Assembly: GCA_946628415.1 (NCBI GenBank)
Contig: CAMOWK010000002.1
Span: 158,021 to 222,020, forward strand
DNA: 64,000 bases
Origin: an uncultured Lachnospiraceae bacterium
GTDB taxonomy: Bacteria > Bacillota > Clostridia > Lachnospirales > Lachnospiraceae
Reading direction: 5' to 3'
The notes under the pieces were generated by a model. It was not told the DNA's origin and did not search any database. It saw only the letters and a list, made by a program, of their open reading frames with translations. Below are positions 1-8,920 of this stretch, piece by piece. The first letter of the stretch is position 1. The number at the start of each line of letters is the position of its first letter. A program made the translations under genes and the position numbers.

Positions 1-1
1 G

Positions 2-1210
2 GGGTTAAAGATTTGCGGTGCAGAAAAGATATATATGGTAAATGAATCGTATCCGGATATTAACTACGATTTTCTTAATTTTGTCGGAGTAGAAGGCTAT
101 ACAGAAATCATTTACGAAAATGCAGGCAGCATTGATGAAGCACTTGAAAAGATAAAAGCAGATGGCGAAAAACAAAGCTTTGTATATGATATATCTGTAA
201 GTAAAGAATCAGTTGATTCAAGTATAATTCTTCCGGAGGATACACTTCTTTCAGAAGAAGAGGTCCAAAACTTTGATGAATTCATTTCAAGAGCGGGTAT
301 GGTTTTTACGACAATTGCTATGGGAAAAAGCCTGAATGATCTTGGGATGACAAATATGTCAGTAGATTATGACGTATATAACGTTAAAGGATATCAGGAT
401 GATGTTTCACTATATGAAAGCGATGATGCAGAGACAGATAAAAACAGCAGTGAAATTATTTCGGTATTCAGAATAATAATAGTGATTATTACCGTGTTTG
501 TTATATATATGGTTATAATCCTTTACGCATCAGGTGTTTCCCAGAATATAGTTATGGAGAAGACCAGCAAGCTTATGGACACCATGCTTATATCAGTCAA
601 ACCGGAAGCGCTTATAATGGGTAAGTATCTTGGTGTACTTGCGGCAGGAATGCTTCAATTACTGATCTGGTTTCTTTCAATATGTGCCGGTATATTTGCA
701 GCTACAAAGATTTTGGGAAGTGTATTTGAAGGAGCAGGGGATATAATAAAAGAGTTCCTGAAGATGATCAGCGATTCGGGCCTTTTTAAACCGGGGGCTG
801 TTGTTATATCACTGCTTGTACTTATAGCCGGAATACTATTCTACACAAGTATAGCAGCGCTGCTTGGTTCGATTTCAAACACTCGTGAAGAGGTTGGTGC
901 AAACCAGGGATTATTTGTAATGCTTGTTCTGATAAGCTTTTATTTTGTACTCTTTGGCGGAGCTATGTCCGGAAAGGATGTGCCTATGTGGCAGAATCTG
1001 GTTCCGTTTACATCAGCCATGGTACTTCCGTCGGGAATCTGTCTCGGAACAGTTCCTATGTATATTGCAATAATCGGACTTCTCCTTATCAGCGTATGTT
1101 CAGTTATCTTTATTATTCTTTCAGGGAAAATGTATCGCATGATGTCTCTTTATAAAGGTAACAGGATAAATATTGTTAAAGCATTTAAAATGCTGTTTTC
1201 CGGGGTATAA
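2..1210 (+). CDS. ABC-2 type transporter permease, 5'-truncated by window edge
   Basis: The reading frame is open to the left edge with no stop, so the ATG at 35 is probably internal and the N-terminus, with its first membrane helix, lies outside the window. What is visible is an extracellular region of about 145 residues, then about five or six hydrophobic helices, the first followed by a conserved cytoplasmic stretch (QNIVMEKTSKLMDTMLIS) typical of NatB/YhaP-like ABC-2 permeases. Such proteins pair with an ATPase to export ions, peptides or other small molecules; the ATPase gene would be expected just upstream. The substrate cannot be told. The stop codon is 7 bases before the next gene's start, so they are probably co-transcribed. 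Family assignment is fairly sure. Confidence 0.8.
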   Translation, partial: GLKICGAEKIYMVNESYPDINYDFLNFVGVEGYTEIIYENAGSIDEALEKIKADGEKQSFVYDISVSKESVDSSIILPEDTLLSEEEVQNFDEFISRAGMVFTTIAMGKSLNDLGMTNMSVDYDVYNVKGYQDDVSLYESDDAETDKNSSEIISVFRIIIVIITVFVIYMVIILYASGVSQNIVMEKTSKLMDTMLISVKPEALIMGKYLGVLAAGMLQLLIWFLSICAGIFAATKILGSVFEGAGDIIKEFLKMISDSGLFKPGAVVISLLVLIAGILFYTSIAALLGSISNTREEVGANQGLFVMLVLISFYFVLFGGAMSGKDVPMWQNLVPFTSAMVLPSGICLGTVPMYIAIIGLLLISVCSVIFIILSGKMYRMMSLYKGNRINIVKAFKMLFSGV

Positions 1211-1217
1211 AAGTTAT

Positions 1218-2198
1218 ATGTATAAGAAATTATGTAAACTGATAGCGGTATTTATTCTAATCTGCAGTGTCTTTGTGCTTATTCCCAAATTGGATGTAAG
1301 AGCAGAGGCACCTGAAATTACATCGGTCGAAGATTTTTACGAGAAATTGTCAGAACAGATATATAAAAGAGAAACGGTAAAGAATTATACTGTAAATGAC
1401 ATGAGTCTTATGAAGGAAATCGTTAAGATTGACTGGAATATATACGCAGCTCATTATAGCGAGGAAAAACCGCTTACAAGCGGATGCTACATGGTTTATT
1501 ACATAGATAAGCTCTATTATTCATATAAGGGCAGTGCTCTTAGGATATCAGTGGAATATCCATATTCCGATATTGATATGAAGAATCATTTTGCAAGACT
1601 TAATCGTCTTGCAGATGAGTTAAAGGGCAAAAATGATTATGAAACAGTTAAAAATGTTCATGATTATCTTATAGATCATTTTGAATATGACAAAAAAACA
1701 AGTTTTGAGAATCATACAGATATCGAAGGTTTCAGAGACGGAGTGATGGTATGCAGTGGTTATGGACTTGCTGCATATTATCTTTTAAACTCTGCGGGAG
1801 TAAAAACAAGGATTATAACCGGATATGGTGGCGATGCATTTGGAAACGGTGAAAACCATATGTGGAACATAGTCTTTGTAGATGGCAAATGGTATAATAT
1901 CGATGTTACCTGGGATGACCTTGGAAAGGGCAAAAAGGTATATGACTTTTTCCTAAAGTCTGACAGGGATTTTAATAATCATGAAAGACTTGGAATGTAT
2001 GCGACAAATGAAATAAGTTCAATCATTTCAGACACGTCGTATCGCCTTCCATTATCCCTGACTTTTCCTTCATTTGCCTTAAGACACATGAGAACACTTA
2101 TTCTTGCAGCGGTAATTCTGTTTACTCTGATCAAAACTATAATAAGACAGAAAAAAAACAGAAATCAGGTTATATATTATAATGAAGAGGATTATTAG
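1218..2198 (+). CDS. Transglutaminase-like membrane-anchored protein
   Basis: 326 residues. An N-terminal hydrophobic segment (about 5-25) followed by a possible AEA cleavage site suggests export; a second hydrophobic helix near the C-terminus (about 275-300) may anchor it. The middle carries a transglutaminase/protease-like core with the full triad: C179 in VCSGYG, H214 in ENHMWN, D229 in YNIDVTWDD. Proteins of this type act as cysteine proteases, peptidases or cross-linkers at the cell surface; the substrate is unknown. I chose the ATG at 1218 because the upstream alternative at 1173 lies inside the permease gene and lacks a signal-like start. A paralogue with the same triad lies at 8921-10015. 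It overlaps the following MATE gene by 17 bases. Confidence 0.8.
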   Translation: MYKKLCKLIAVFILICSVFVLIPKLDVRAEAPEITSVEDFYEKLSEQIYKRETVKNYTVNDMSLMKEIVKIDWNIYAAHYSEEKPLTSGCYMVYYIDKLYYSYKGSALRISVEYPYSDIDMKNHFARLNRLADELKGKNDYETVKNVHDYLIDHFEYDKKTSFENHTDIEGFRDGVMVCSGYGLAAYYLLNSAGVKTRIITGYGGDAFGNGENHMWNIVFVDGKWYNIDVTWDDLGKGKKVYDFFLKSDRDFNNHERLGMYATNEISSIISDTSYRLPLSLTFPSFALRHMRTLILAAVILFTLIKTIIRQKKNRNQVIYYNEEDY

Positions 2199-3570
2199 TA
2201 AATTCATAGGCGATAAGGCTTTTTATAAAATGTTATTTGGCGTTGCATTTCCGATAATGATTCAGAATGCACTGACAAACTTTGTAAGCCTTCTCGATAA
2301 TATAATGGTAGGACAGCTTGGTACGGAGGAAATGTCAGGCGTAGCGATAGTAAATCAGCTGATGTTTGTATATTACCTCCTTATGTTTGGTGGTCTTTCC
2401 GGAGTAGGAATCTATACTGCACAGTATTTTGGAAATAAAGATGACGAGGGAGTAAGAAATACATTCAGATATAAGATGTGGCTTGGTCTCATCATAACTA
2501 TTATTTCTGTGTATATTTTTATAACATTCGGACGAAATCTTATAGGTCTTTATTTAAAGGGAACGAGCGATGGCGGAGATCTTAATGCAACACTGAACTT
2601 CGGCATGAAGTATCTGTCTGTTATTCTTTTCATGCTTCCTGCAATATGGATAAGTCAGCTCTTCATCAGTACTCTCAGAGAGTGCGGAGAAACGGTTGTT
2701 CCCATGGTTGCCGGTGTTATAGCAGTTCTTTCGAATCTTTTCCTGGATTATATTTTGATTTTCGGAAAGCTCGGCATGCCTAAAATGGGAGTTGCAGGAG
2801 CTGCGCTTGCCACAGTCATAGCCCGCTATATAGAAATGGCGGTTGTGCTTATCTGGGCAGGCTTTAACAGAGGAACTCACACATATTTCAGAGGCGTACT
2901 GAGGACTATATTTGTACCGGGGCATCTTATAAAAAGATTTTTCATTACCGGAATGCCTATCTTGGTTAATGAAGGACTCTGGTCCATAGGTATTGCCATG
3001 CTAAGTCAGGCTTATTCCATAAGAGGACTAAATGTAGTTGCCGGACAGAATATAGCTAATACCATAAATAATATATTTAACATTGCTTTTATAGCCATGG
3101 GAGATGCTGTGGCGATAATAGTGGGACAGTACCTTGGTGCCGGGGATATGAAGAAGGCTAAGGATATTGATAACAAGATTATTGCTACAGGAGTGATGAG
3201 CTCTATAGTAGTCGGAACAATCATGTTTGCTACATCCGGACTTTTCCCCATGCTCTATAAAACAAATGATACGGCACGGCTTGTAGCAACGCATTTTATA
3301 ATGGTTCAGGCAATCTTTATGCCTAAAGATGCATTTCTTCATTGCTCTTACTTTACTATAAGAGCAGGCGGAAAAACTCTTATAACTTTCCTGTTTGACA
3401 GTTTTTTCATGGTAGTGGTAAGTGTTCCTATTGCATATATCCTCAGCAGGTTTACAGCTCTTGGCTCTGCAACGGTATTTGCCATGGTTCATGCGGCCGA
3501 CTTCATAAAATGCATTTTGGGTTATATACTGCTTAAGAAGAATGTGTGGATGAAGAATATAGTGAAGTGA
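2182..3570 (+). CDS. MATE family efflux transporter
   Basis: 462 residues with about twelve hydrophobic helices and the MATE opening pattern (FPIMIQNALTNFVSLLDNIMVGQLG). MATE proteins are H+ or Na+ driven antiporters exporting cationic drugs and metabolites; they contain two six-helix halves, and the length fits. The start overlaps the preceding gene by 17 bases, so translation is likely coupled; no clear separate ribosome site is visible. The substrate is not predictable from sequence. Confidence 0.92.
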   Translation: MKRIISKFIGDKAFYKMLFGVAFPIMIQNALTNFVSLLDNIMVGQLGTEEMSGVAIVNQLMFVYYLLMFGGLSGVGIYTAQYFGNKDDEGVRNTFRYKMWLGLIITIISVYIFITFGRNLIGLYLKGTSDGGDLNATLNFGMKYLSVILFMLPAIWISQLFISTLRECGETVVPMVAGVIAVLSNLFLDYILIFGKLGMPKMGVAGAALATVIARYIEMAVVLIWAGFNRGTHTYFRGVLRTIFVPGHLIKRFFITGMPILVNEGLWSIGIAMLSQAYSIRGLNVVAGQNIANTINNIFNIAFIAMGDAVAIIVGQYLGAGDMKKAKDIDNKIIATGVMSSIVVGTIMFATSGLFPMLYKTNDTARLVATHFIMVQAIFMPKDAFLHCSYFTIRAGGKTLITFLFDSFFMVVVSVPIAYILSRFTALGSATVFAMVHAADFIKCILGYILLKKNVWMKNIVK

Positions 3571-3612
3571 CAGCATGGAAGCCGTTGGAATAATAGTGAA
3601 ACAGAATAGGTC

Positions 3613-3641
3613 TTGAGTCAAAGCGGCTTTACTGTTATAAT
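3613..3641 (+). promoter_or_regulatory. Promoter for the HD-GYP gene
   Basis: TTGAGT (3613-3618), a 17-base spacer and TATAAT (3636-3641), preceded by TGT, an extended -10. It lies in the gap after the MATE gene and predicts a leader of about 60 bases before the ATG at 3708. Confidence 0.6.
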
Positions 3642-3707
3642 CAGGTTGTATTGGTGTTTTTGTTACTTTTACTACGTGAGTTTTGGAGAAGGAAGGCAGG
3701 GGAGCCT

Positions 3708-4940
3708 ATGGAGAGAGAATTTACCAATAAGAGGGATTTGGCCAGAACTTATGCAGAGGCTATGAATCTTCTCAGACCTGAGACTAAAGACCTTCATCAG
3801 AGGGTCGCATATGCTGCATATGGCATTGCAAAAGAGATGGGGTACAAAGATAAGGATTTGGATGACCTTATCCTTGCAAGTTTGCTTTATGATGTCGGTA
3901 TTGTGCTTATGCCGGAGAAACATGAGGGCAGATATGGCTTTAAAGAGCTTGTGTCAACCAATCTTGATATGATAGGCGATATTAAGCTGCTCAAGGTTGC
4001 CGCTGATGTCTATAAAGCAACAGATACAGAAAAGTATGGCGAGTCTGTTGACAATAAGAATAAGATATTTGCAGATATCATACTTATTTCCGATAAGATT
4101 GCTTCAATGCTTGATGAATCAGATGCGGCTCTTAATCAGGTTGAGGATATAAGCTATACAGTATCGGATATGGCAGGCGAAGAGATAAAAGATGAGGTTG
4201 CGGAAGCTTTCCTAAGATTCTCTGAGAAAGAATATGTTTGGATGGAAATTCTTCATCAGCCTTACATTTTCTTTGATCATATTTCGGATGAGGATAATGT
4301 GACTATTGACGATGCCATAGTATTTGCCAGATTCATGGCACGTATCATTGACTTCAGAAGTTCTTATACAGCCATGCATTCATCCGGTGTTGCTGCAGTT
4401 GCGGTAAGACTTGCCGAGATTATGGGTATGTCTTCTGTTGAATGTAAAAAGATGATGATAGCCGGATATCTTCATGATATAGGCAAGCTTAAGGTTCCAA
4501 AAGTTATACTTGAGAAGAATGATAAGCTTACGGATGAAGAATTTAACGTAGTTAAAGAATATGCTTATTATACACACTTGCTTCTTAAAGATATTACCGG
4601 TTTTGAAGAAATCAGCAAGTGGGCGGCACTTCACCATGAAAAATTAAATGGTTATGGTTATCCTTTCAGATTATCAAAGGATCAGATTCCTATGGGTGCT
4701 CGTATAGTAGCTCTTGCGGATACATTCGCAGCGGTTGCCGAGATAAGACCGTATCGTACAGGATTGTCAAAGGAAGAAGTTGTAAGGATTCTCCTTGAGA
4801 ATGTCGAAAGAGGTGCAATGTTCAGCTATCTTGTTGAACTCTTAATAACAAACTATGATGAGATTCAGGGCATCAGAGATGCAGAGGTAAGTCGTGAGGG
4901 CGCCAGATACTATGCATCTGTTGTAGAAGTAGAAGAATAA
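3708..4940 (+). CDS. HD-GYP-like protein with a degenerate first HD domain
   Basis: 410 residues. The C-terminal half is an HD-GYP domain: HDIGK (H256, D257), then HHEK (309-312) followed by a GYGYP motif. HD-GYP proteins hydrolyse cyclic di-GMP or related cyclic dinucleotides. The N-terminal half looks like an earlier HD copy in which the HD pair has become YD (LLYDVG, about 58-64), so it probably cannot bind metal and may be structural or sensory. The start at 3708 is chosen because it follows a purine-rich AGGCAGGGGAG stretch; an earlier in-frame ATG (3651) would add a leader without a ribosome site. A GGDEF cyclase is encoded at 27884, so cyclic di-GMP signalling is plausible. Confidence 0.8.
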   Translation: MEREFTNKRDLARTYAEAMNLLRPETKDLHQRVAYAAYGIAKEMGYKDKDLDDLILASLLYDVGIVLMPEKHEGRYGFKELVSTNLDMIGDIKLLKVAADVYKATDTEKYGESVDNKNKIFADIILISDKIASMLDESDAALNQVEDISYTVSDMAGEEIKDEVAEAFLRFSEKEYVWMEILHQPYIFFDHISDEDNVTIDDAIVFARFMARIIDFRSSYTAMHSSGVAAVAVRLAEIMGMSSVECKKMMIAGYLHDIGKLKVPKVILEKNDKLTDEEFNVVKEYAYYTHLLLKDITGFEEISKWAALHHEKLNGYGYPFRLSKDQIPMGARIVALADTFAAVAEIRPYRTGLSKEEVVRILLENVERGAMFSYLVELLITNYDEIQGIRDAEVSREGARYYASVVEVEE

Positions 4941-4999
4941 ACTATAATTTGGAGTCTCTGGTTTTCGGAGACTCCTATATATTTTCGGGAGAATCTGTC

Positions 5000-6121
5000 A
5001 TGAGTGATAAAAAAGACAAACATGAAGATGCTAAAACTAAGAAGATTAAATGGTGGAAAATCCTGCTTTTTATTGTTTTGGCTGTAATTATTATTGCAGG
5101 CAGCTATGTGGCATATGTCTTCCTTACATATTCCAGAATAGAAGATAATCAGGATCTTGCTGTAAGAAATAAAACGGACTTAACTGCTGAACCGGGAGTT
5201 GAATATACTGCCGTTTCTTATAATCTTGGCTTTGGCGCATATACGGCTGACTTCACATTCTTTATGGATGGTGGAAAAGAAAGCAGGGCAAGATCGGAAG
5301 AAAGTGTTAAAAACTGTATCAGCAAAACTTCAAAGTTTGCACTTTCTTATGAACCTGATCTGGTTCTTTTTCAGGAGATTGATACAGATTCAACAAGAAG
5401 CTTTCATGTAGATGAGAGGGAGATACTATACAGCCTTTTCGATGAAGAGGGGGCATATGACAGTGTGTTTGCTGAGAATTATCACTCTGCATATCTTATG
5501 TATCCACTTCTTAAGCCTCACGGAGCATCCAATTCGGGACTTGTTACAGAAAGCAGATTTGATATAAGCTCTTCACTTCGAAGAAGTCTTCCGATTGCTA
5601 CAGACTTTAACAAAATACTCGATCTTGACAGATGCTACAGTATATCAAGGATTCCGGTTTCAAACGGAAAGGAACTTGTGATTATAAATACCCACCTTTC
5701 TGCCTACGGTACAGACGCTGATCAGGGAAATGAGCAGCTTGAAATGATATTTGCCGATATGAAGGCGGAATACGATAAAGGCAACTATGTAATATGCGGT
5801 GGTGATTATAATCATGACTTTACAGGCAATTCAAGGGAGTACTTTAACCCGGGGAACGGTGACAGCTTCAGCTGGTGCCAGCCATTTCCTGATGCTGTTA
5901 TTCCTGAAGGTTTCAGCAAATGTACCGATTACGATGAGGGTATGGTCCCAAGTACGAGAAATACAGATATTCCTTATTCAGAGGAAAGCTTTACTGTAAC
6001 GCTTGACGGATTCATAGTTTCCGATAATGTGACCTGCACTTATGTTCAGAATATAGATGCCGGGTTCGAGTATACAGATCATAATCCTGTAGTAATGAAG
6101 TTTATACTTGACGAGAAGTAA
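5000..6121 (+). CDS. Membrane-tethered endonuclease/exonuclease/phosphatase (EEP) family hydrolase
   Basis: 373 residues. A lysine-rich cytoplasmic start is followed by one membrane helix (about 19-42), leaving the catalytic domain outside. The EEP fold motifs are all present: SYNLG, FQEID, NTHLS, GGDYNHD and the terminal DHNPV. Members cleave phosphodiester bonds in DNA, sphingomyelin or inositol lipids; an extracytoplasmic position argues against DNA repair and for a secreted nuclease or lipid phosphodiesterase, but the substrate is not shown. The start at 5000 follows a GGGAG ribosome site; the earlier ATG at 4949 lacks one. About 60 bases separate it from the HD-GYP gene. Confidence 0.82.
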   Translation: MSDKKDKHEDAKTKKIKWWKILLFIVLAVIIIAGSYVAYVFLTYSRIEDNQDLAVRNKTDLTAEPGVEYTAVSYNLGFGAYTADFTFFMDGGKESRARSEESVKNCISKTSKFALSYEPDLVLFQEIDTDSTRSFHVDEREILYSLFDEEGAYDSVFAENYHSAYLMYPLLKPHGASNSGLVTESRFDISSSLRRSLPIATDFNKILDLDRCYSISRIPVSNGKELVIINTHLSAYGTDADQGNEQLEMIFADMKAEYDKGNYVICGGDYNHDFTGNSREYFNPGNGDSFSWCQPFPDAVIPEGFSKCTDYDEGMVPSTRNTDIPYSEESFTVTLDGFIVSDNVTCTYVQNIDAGFEYTDHNPVVMKFILDEK

Positions 6122-6192
6122 TTAAAAATGTATTTATCAATGTTAAATGTGGGAGACTTATTGGCAGCGGGTACTGTCAGAAATGAGGGTGT

Positions 6193-6702
6193 ATGAAAAA
6201 GAAAGAATTAACAATTTCCATAATAATCGCAACGATTATATCAATTGCAATGGGTTTTCTTGCAACTTTGCTTGTAAGGCTTGGTGCAGATGAAAAAGAA
6301 CTCAGTACTATGCCGCCGGCAGCGATCATGTATATACTCAGTATACTTGAATCTGTAATCGTCGGAATCATATGCGCCGTACTTCTTCCTCTTGGAAAAC
6401 TCGGTATGGCATTTGCAAGAAAATGCAACGCTAACCCGCCGGGAATGAAGTTCAATCTCATTAATTCGATTCCGCTTGCTGTCGGTAATTCAATTATCGT
6501 CAGTGCGGTTGTATGTTTTATTAATGTAGCCCAGGCACATTCCCATATTCCGAAAGAAGAAGCACCGCCTCTTTTTCCTATGTTTCTTGGAGGCTGGCTT
6601 AAGCTCCTCATTCCGTCGATAATTCTAAGTTATGTTCTGGCGATAATTCTTTCGCCTGTAGTTGTAAAAATAGTAAGAGGTAAAGACAGTGGGAATTTAT
6701 AA
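6193..6702 (+). CDS. Small multi-pass membrane protein of unknown function
   Basis: 169 residues with four clear hydrophobic helices (about 5-30, 42-68, 90-112 and 128-158) and short polar loops. I do not recognise the family. A GAGGGT ribosome site precedes the ATG. Its 3' end overlaps the following thioesterase gene by 14 bases, suggesting coupled translation and perhaps linked roles. Confidence 0.7.
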   Translation: MKKKELTISIIIATIISIAMGFLATLLVRLGADEKELSTMPPAAIMYILSILESVIVGIICAVLLPLGKLGMAFARKCNANPPGMKFNLINSIPLAVGNSIIVSAVVCFINVAQAHSHIPKEEAPPLFPMFLGGWLKLLIPSIILSYVLAIILSPVVVKIVRGKDSGNL

Positions 6703-7084
6703 TCTTGAAGAAGCAAAAGAGCATTTTAAAAAAGACAGATTCGCAACAACAAGCGGAATCTATCTTGATGATTTAACAGATGAGTATGCAGTTGCAAAGG
6801 TAGAACTTACGGATGTTCATAAGAACGCCTACGGCGGTATCATGGGCGGCGCCATATTTACACTGGCGGACCTTGCATTTGCAGCCCTGTCCAATAACAG
6901 ACATAACCCTACGGTCGCTCAGCAGGTAAGTATTAATTATCTTTCTGCACCGAAGGGAAAAGAACTGATTGCCAGAGCACATTTTGTTAAAGACGGTGGA
7001 AGAACCTGTGTGATACAGGTTGATATAACCGATGATACCGGAAGAAATATCGCAATGTTTACAGGGGTAGGCTTTAAACTTTAA
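6689..7084 (+). CDS. PaaI-like hotdog-fold acyl-CoA thioesterase
   Basis: 131 residues, the usual size for a single hotdog domain. The pattern HKNAYGGIMGGAIFTLADLA matches the PaaI/YbgC-like signature, in which the His/Asn-Gly-Gly segment and the central helix form the active site. Enzymes of this group hydrolyse phenylacetyl-CoA and other acyl- or aroyl-CoA thioesters. The start is a GTG at 6689 inside the upstream gene, 5-8 bases behind an AGAGG site; no ATG fits. The physiological substrate is unknown. Confidence 0.85.
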   Translation: MGIYNLEEAKEHFKKDRFATTSGIYLDDLTDEYAVAKVELTDVHKNAYGGIMGGAIFTLADLAFAALSNNRHNPTVAQQVSINYLSAPKGKELIARAHFVKDGGRTCVIQVDITDDTGRNIAMFTGVGFKL

Positions 7085-7094
7085 AGCCTGCCCC
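7064..7094. terminator. Strong hairpin between convergent genes
   Basis: GGGG-t-AGGCTTTAAA, one base, TTTAAAGCCT-g-CCCC, spanning the stop codon of the thioesterase gene and lying 8 bases from the end of the opposing gene. It can fold identically on both strands but has no clean T-run on either side, so termination is inferred from its position. Confidence 0.45.
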
Positions 7095-7101
7095 ATTATT
7101 T

Positions 7102-7347
7102 CTAATAATTTTCATCTGCCTTTTCGTCGGTTGAGTAATTATCAAAGAGTATATCTCCGATATTAAGATCGGTATTATCAAGATTCTGAAGAATTTTTGC
7201 CTCCTGAACTTCAGGAGCAACTTCCTGTTCCATCTTCTTTAGTAATTCCATATCGAGGCCTGTCATTGCAGCGACTTCCTCAACCGGGATCTTTCCTTTT
7301 AACATTCTTCTGGCAACATCTGCTTTAGCTTTATCTGTATTGTTCAT
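7102..7347 (-). CDS. Small conserved-looking protein downstream of argH
   Basis: 81 residues. The first half (ARRMLKGKIPVEEVAAMTGL) resembles a short helix-turn-helix-like segment as found in Rpn/transposase-associated proteins in which a resistance to degradation or regulatory role has been assumed; the second half is acidic and probably unstructured. Function unknown. A GAGGAC ribosome site lies 8 bases before the ATG, which supports a real gene. It starts 42 bases after argH on the same strand and is probably in that transcript. Confidence 0.6.
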   Translation of the reverse strand: MNNTDKAKADVARRMLKGKIPVEEVAAMTGLDMELLKKMEQEVAPEVQEAKILQNLDNTDLNIGDILFDNYSTDEKADENY

Positions 7348-7389
7348 GATTTAAGTCCTCAAATTATATATTGTTATTTTTTGTTGTTA

Positions 7390-8775
7390 TTATGATGTGA
7401 TTTTGGCAAGAAATCTTTCGTTTTCTGCTATAACCTTTGACATGGCATCCGGTCCCGGAGCACCAATAGTATTTCTCTTATCAATACATTCCTTAAGGCT
7501 TATAGCGTCGTAGATATCCTCTTCAAAGACGGGTGATATCTCCTTTAATTCATCCAGCGTAAGATCGTCTATGGCTTTTCCTTTATCAATAGCATAAAGT
7601 ACAAGCCGTCCGATGATTCCATGTGCATCACGGAACGGTACTCCGTGTTTTACCAGATAGTCGGCAGCATCCGTTGCATTTGCGAAGCCCTTCATAGCGC
7701 TTTCATTCATCCTGTCTTTGTTAAGCTTCATTGTGCTTATCATACCGGTGAAAAGTGAAATGCATGATTTAACAGTATCGATAGAATCAAATGCAAGTTC
7801 CTTGTCTTCCTGCATATCCTTATTATATGCGAGAGGAATTCCTTTCATAGTAGTAAGAAGAGACATGAGAGCGCCGTACACACGTCCTGTCTTTCCTCTT
7901 ACAAGTTCTGCTATATCCGGATTTTTCTTCTGAGGCATTATCGAGCTGCCTGTGCTGTAGCTGTCATCCAGTTCGATGAATCCGTATTCATTTGAATTCC
8001 AGGTGATTATCTCCTCTGAAAATCTTGAAAGATGCATCATTATGATTGAAATGGCAGAGAGAAGCTCTATAACATAGTCTCTGTCTGATACCGAATCCAT
8101 ACTGTTAAGGGTAGGACCATAGAATCCCAGAAGAGATGCCGTCATATCCCTGTCGAGTGGATAGGTTGTTCCGGCAAGTGCTCCGGCACCGAGTGGACAG
8201 TAGTTAAGTCTTTCGTATATATCACTAAGCCTTGTGTAGTCCCTTTTAAACATTTCCATATATGCGCCTATATGATGCGAGAACGTTACAGGCTGTGCCT
8301 TCTGCATATGAGTAAAGCCCGGCATATATGTGTCGAGATTATTCTTCATCTGACCGTGAAGAGTCTGCAGAAGTTTCTGAAGGAGATATTTGATATCCGT
8401 AACTTCCTGTCTTACATAAAGCCTCATATCAAGTGCAACCTGATCATTGCGGCTTCTTCCTGTGTGGAGCTTCTTTCCTGCATCTCCGATTCGGTCTATA
8501 AGGTTTGCTTCAACGAAGCTGTGAACATCCTCGTATTCATTTGTTATAAGAAGATTTCCTTCTGTAACATCCATGAGGATTCCTTTAAGCCCTTCAATTA
8601 TGGATGCTTTTTCTTCCTCGGTAATTATACCTGTTGCTCCAAGCATGGTTGCATGGGCTATTGAACCTTCAATATCCTGTTTAAGAAGTCTTTTGTCAAA
8701 GGATATGGAAGCGTTGAAATCATATACGAGTTTGTCGGTTTCTTTGGTGAAACGACCACCCCAGAGTTGTGCCAT
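7390..8775 (-). CDS. argH: Argininosuccinate lyase
   Basis: 461 residues. Catalyses the last step of arginine synthesis, splitting argininosuccinate into arginine and fumarate, as a cytoplasmic homotetramer. The fumarase/aspartase-family signature [12 protein letters not shown] with its catalytic serine loop is present, as are HTGRSRNDQ and the N-terminal LWGGRF opening. The start at 8775 gives the canonical MAQLWGGRF and follows an AGGTGAT ribosome site; a longer frame begins at 8817 but overlaps the promoter. argG is not adjacent, which is unusual but not rare. Confidence 0.97.
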   Translation of the reverse strand: MAQLWGGRFTKETDKLVYDFNASISFDKRLLKQDIEGSIAHATMLGATGIITEEEKASIIEGLKGILMDVTEGNLLITNEYEDVHSFVEANLIDRIGDAGKKLHTGRSRNDQVALDMRLYVRQEVTDIKYLLQKLLQTLHGQMKNNLDTYMPGFTHMQKAQPVTFSHHIGAYMEMFKRDYTRLSDIYERLNYCPLGAGALAGTTYPLDRDMTASLLGFYGPTLNSMDSVSDRDYVIELLSAISIIMMHLSRFSEEIITWNSNEYGFIELDDSYSTGSSIMPQKKNPDIAELVRGKTGRVYGALMSLLTTMKGIPLAYNKDMQEDKELAFDSIDTVKSCISLFTGMISTMKLNKDRMNESAMKGFANATDAADYLVKHGVPFRDAHGIIGRLVLYAIDKGKAIDDLTLDELKEISPVFEEDIYDAISLKECIDKRNTIGAPGPDAMSKVIAENERFLAKITS

Positions 8776-8815
8776 AATTATCACCTCATTGGTAAAGATT
8801 TTTATCTGAACATAC

Positions 8816-8844
8816 ATTGTACCTTAAACCGGGTGTTGCTTCAA
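8816..8844 (-). promoter_or_regulatory. Promoter for argH
   Basis: On the minus strand TTGAAG (8844-8839), a 17-base spacer and TACAAT (8821-8816), about 40 bases before the argH ATG. The divergent transglutaminase gene starts 77 bases away on the other side. Confidence 0.5.
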
Positions 8845-8920
8845 GGAGAAAAAAATGCTATGCTTTTTCGGTAGATAAAAGGCATTTTGCCGAAACGAAA
8901 ACATAACAGAGGGATTACGA

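Noticed and set aside
35..1210. Complete permease gene starting at the ATG at 35
   Set aside because: The frame is open to base 2, no ribosome site precedes the ATG, and the expected first membrane helix is missing, so the gene is truncated by the window.
3028..3621. 197-residue minus-strand frame over the MATE gene
   Set aside because: Antisense of a clear membrane transporter; Cys/His/Tyr-rich composition is typical of a shadow frame.
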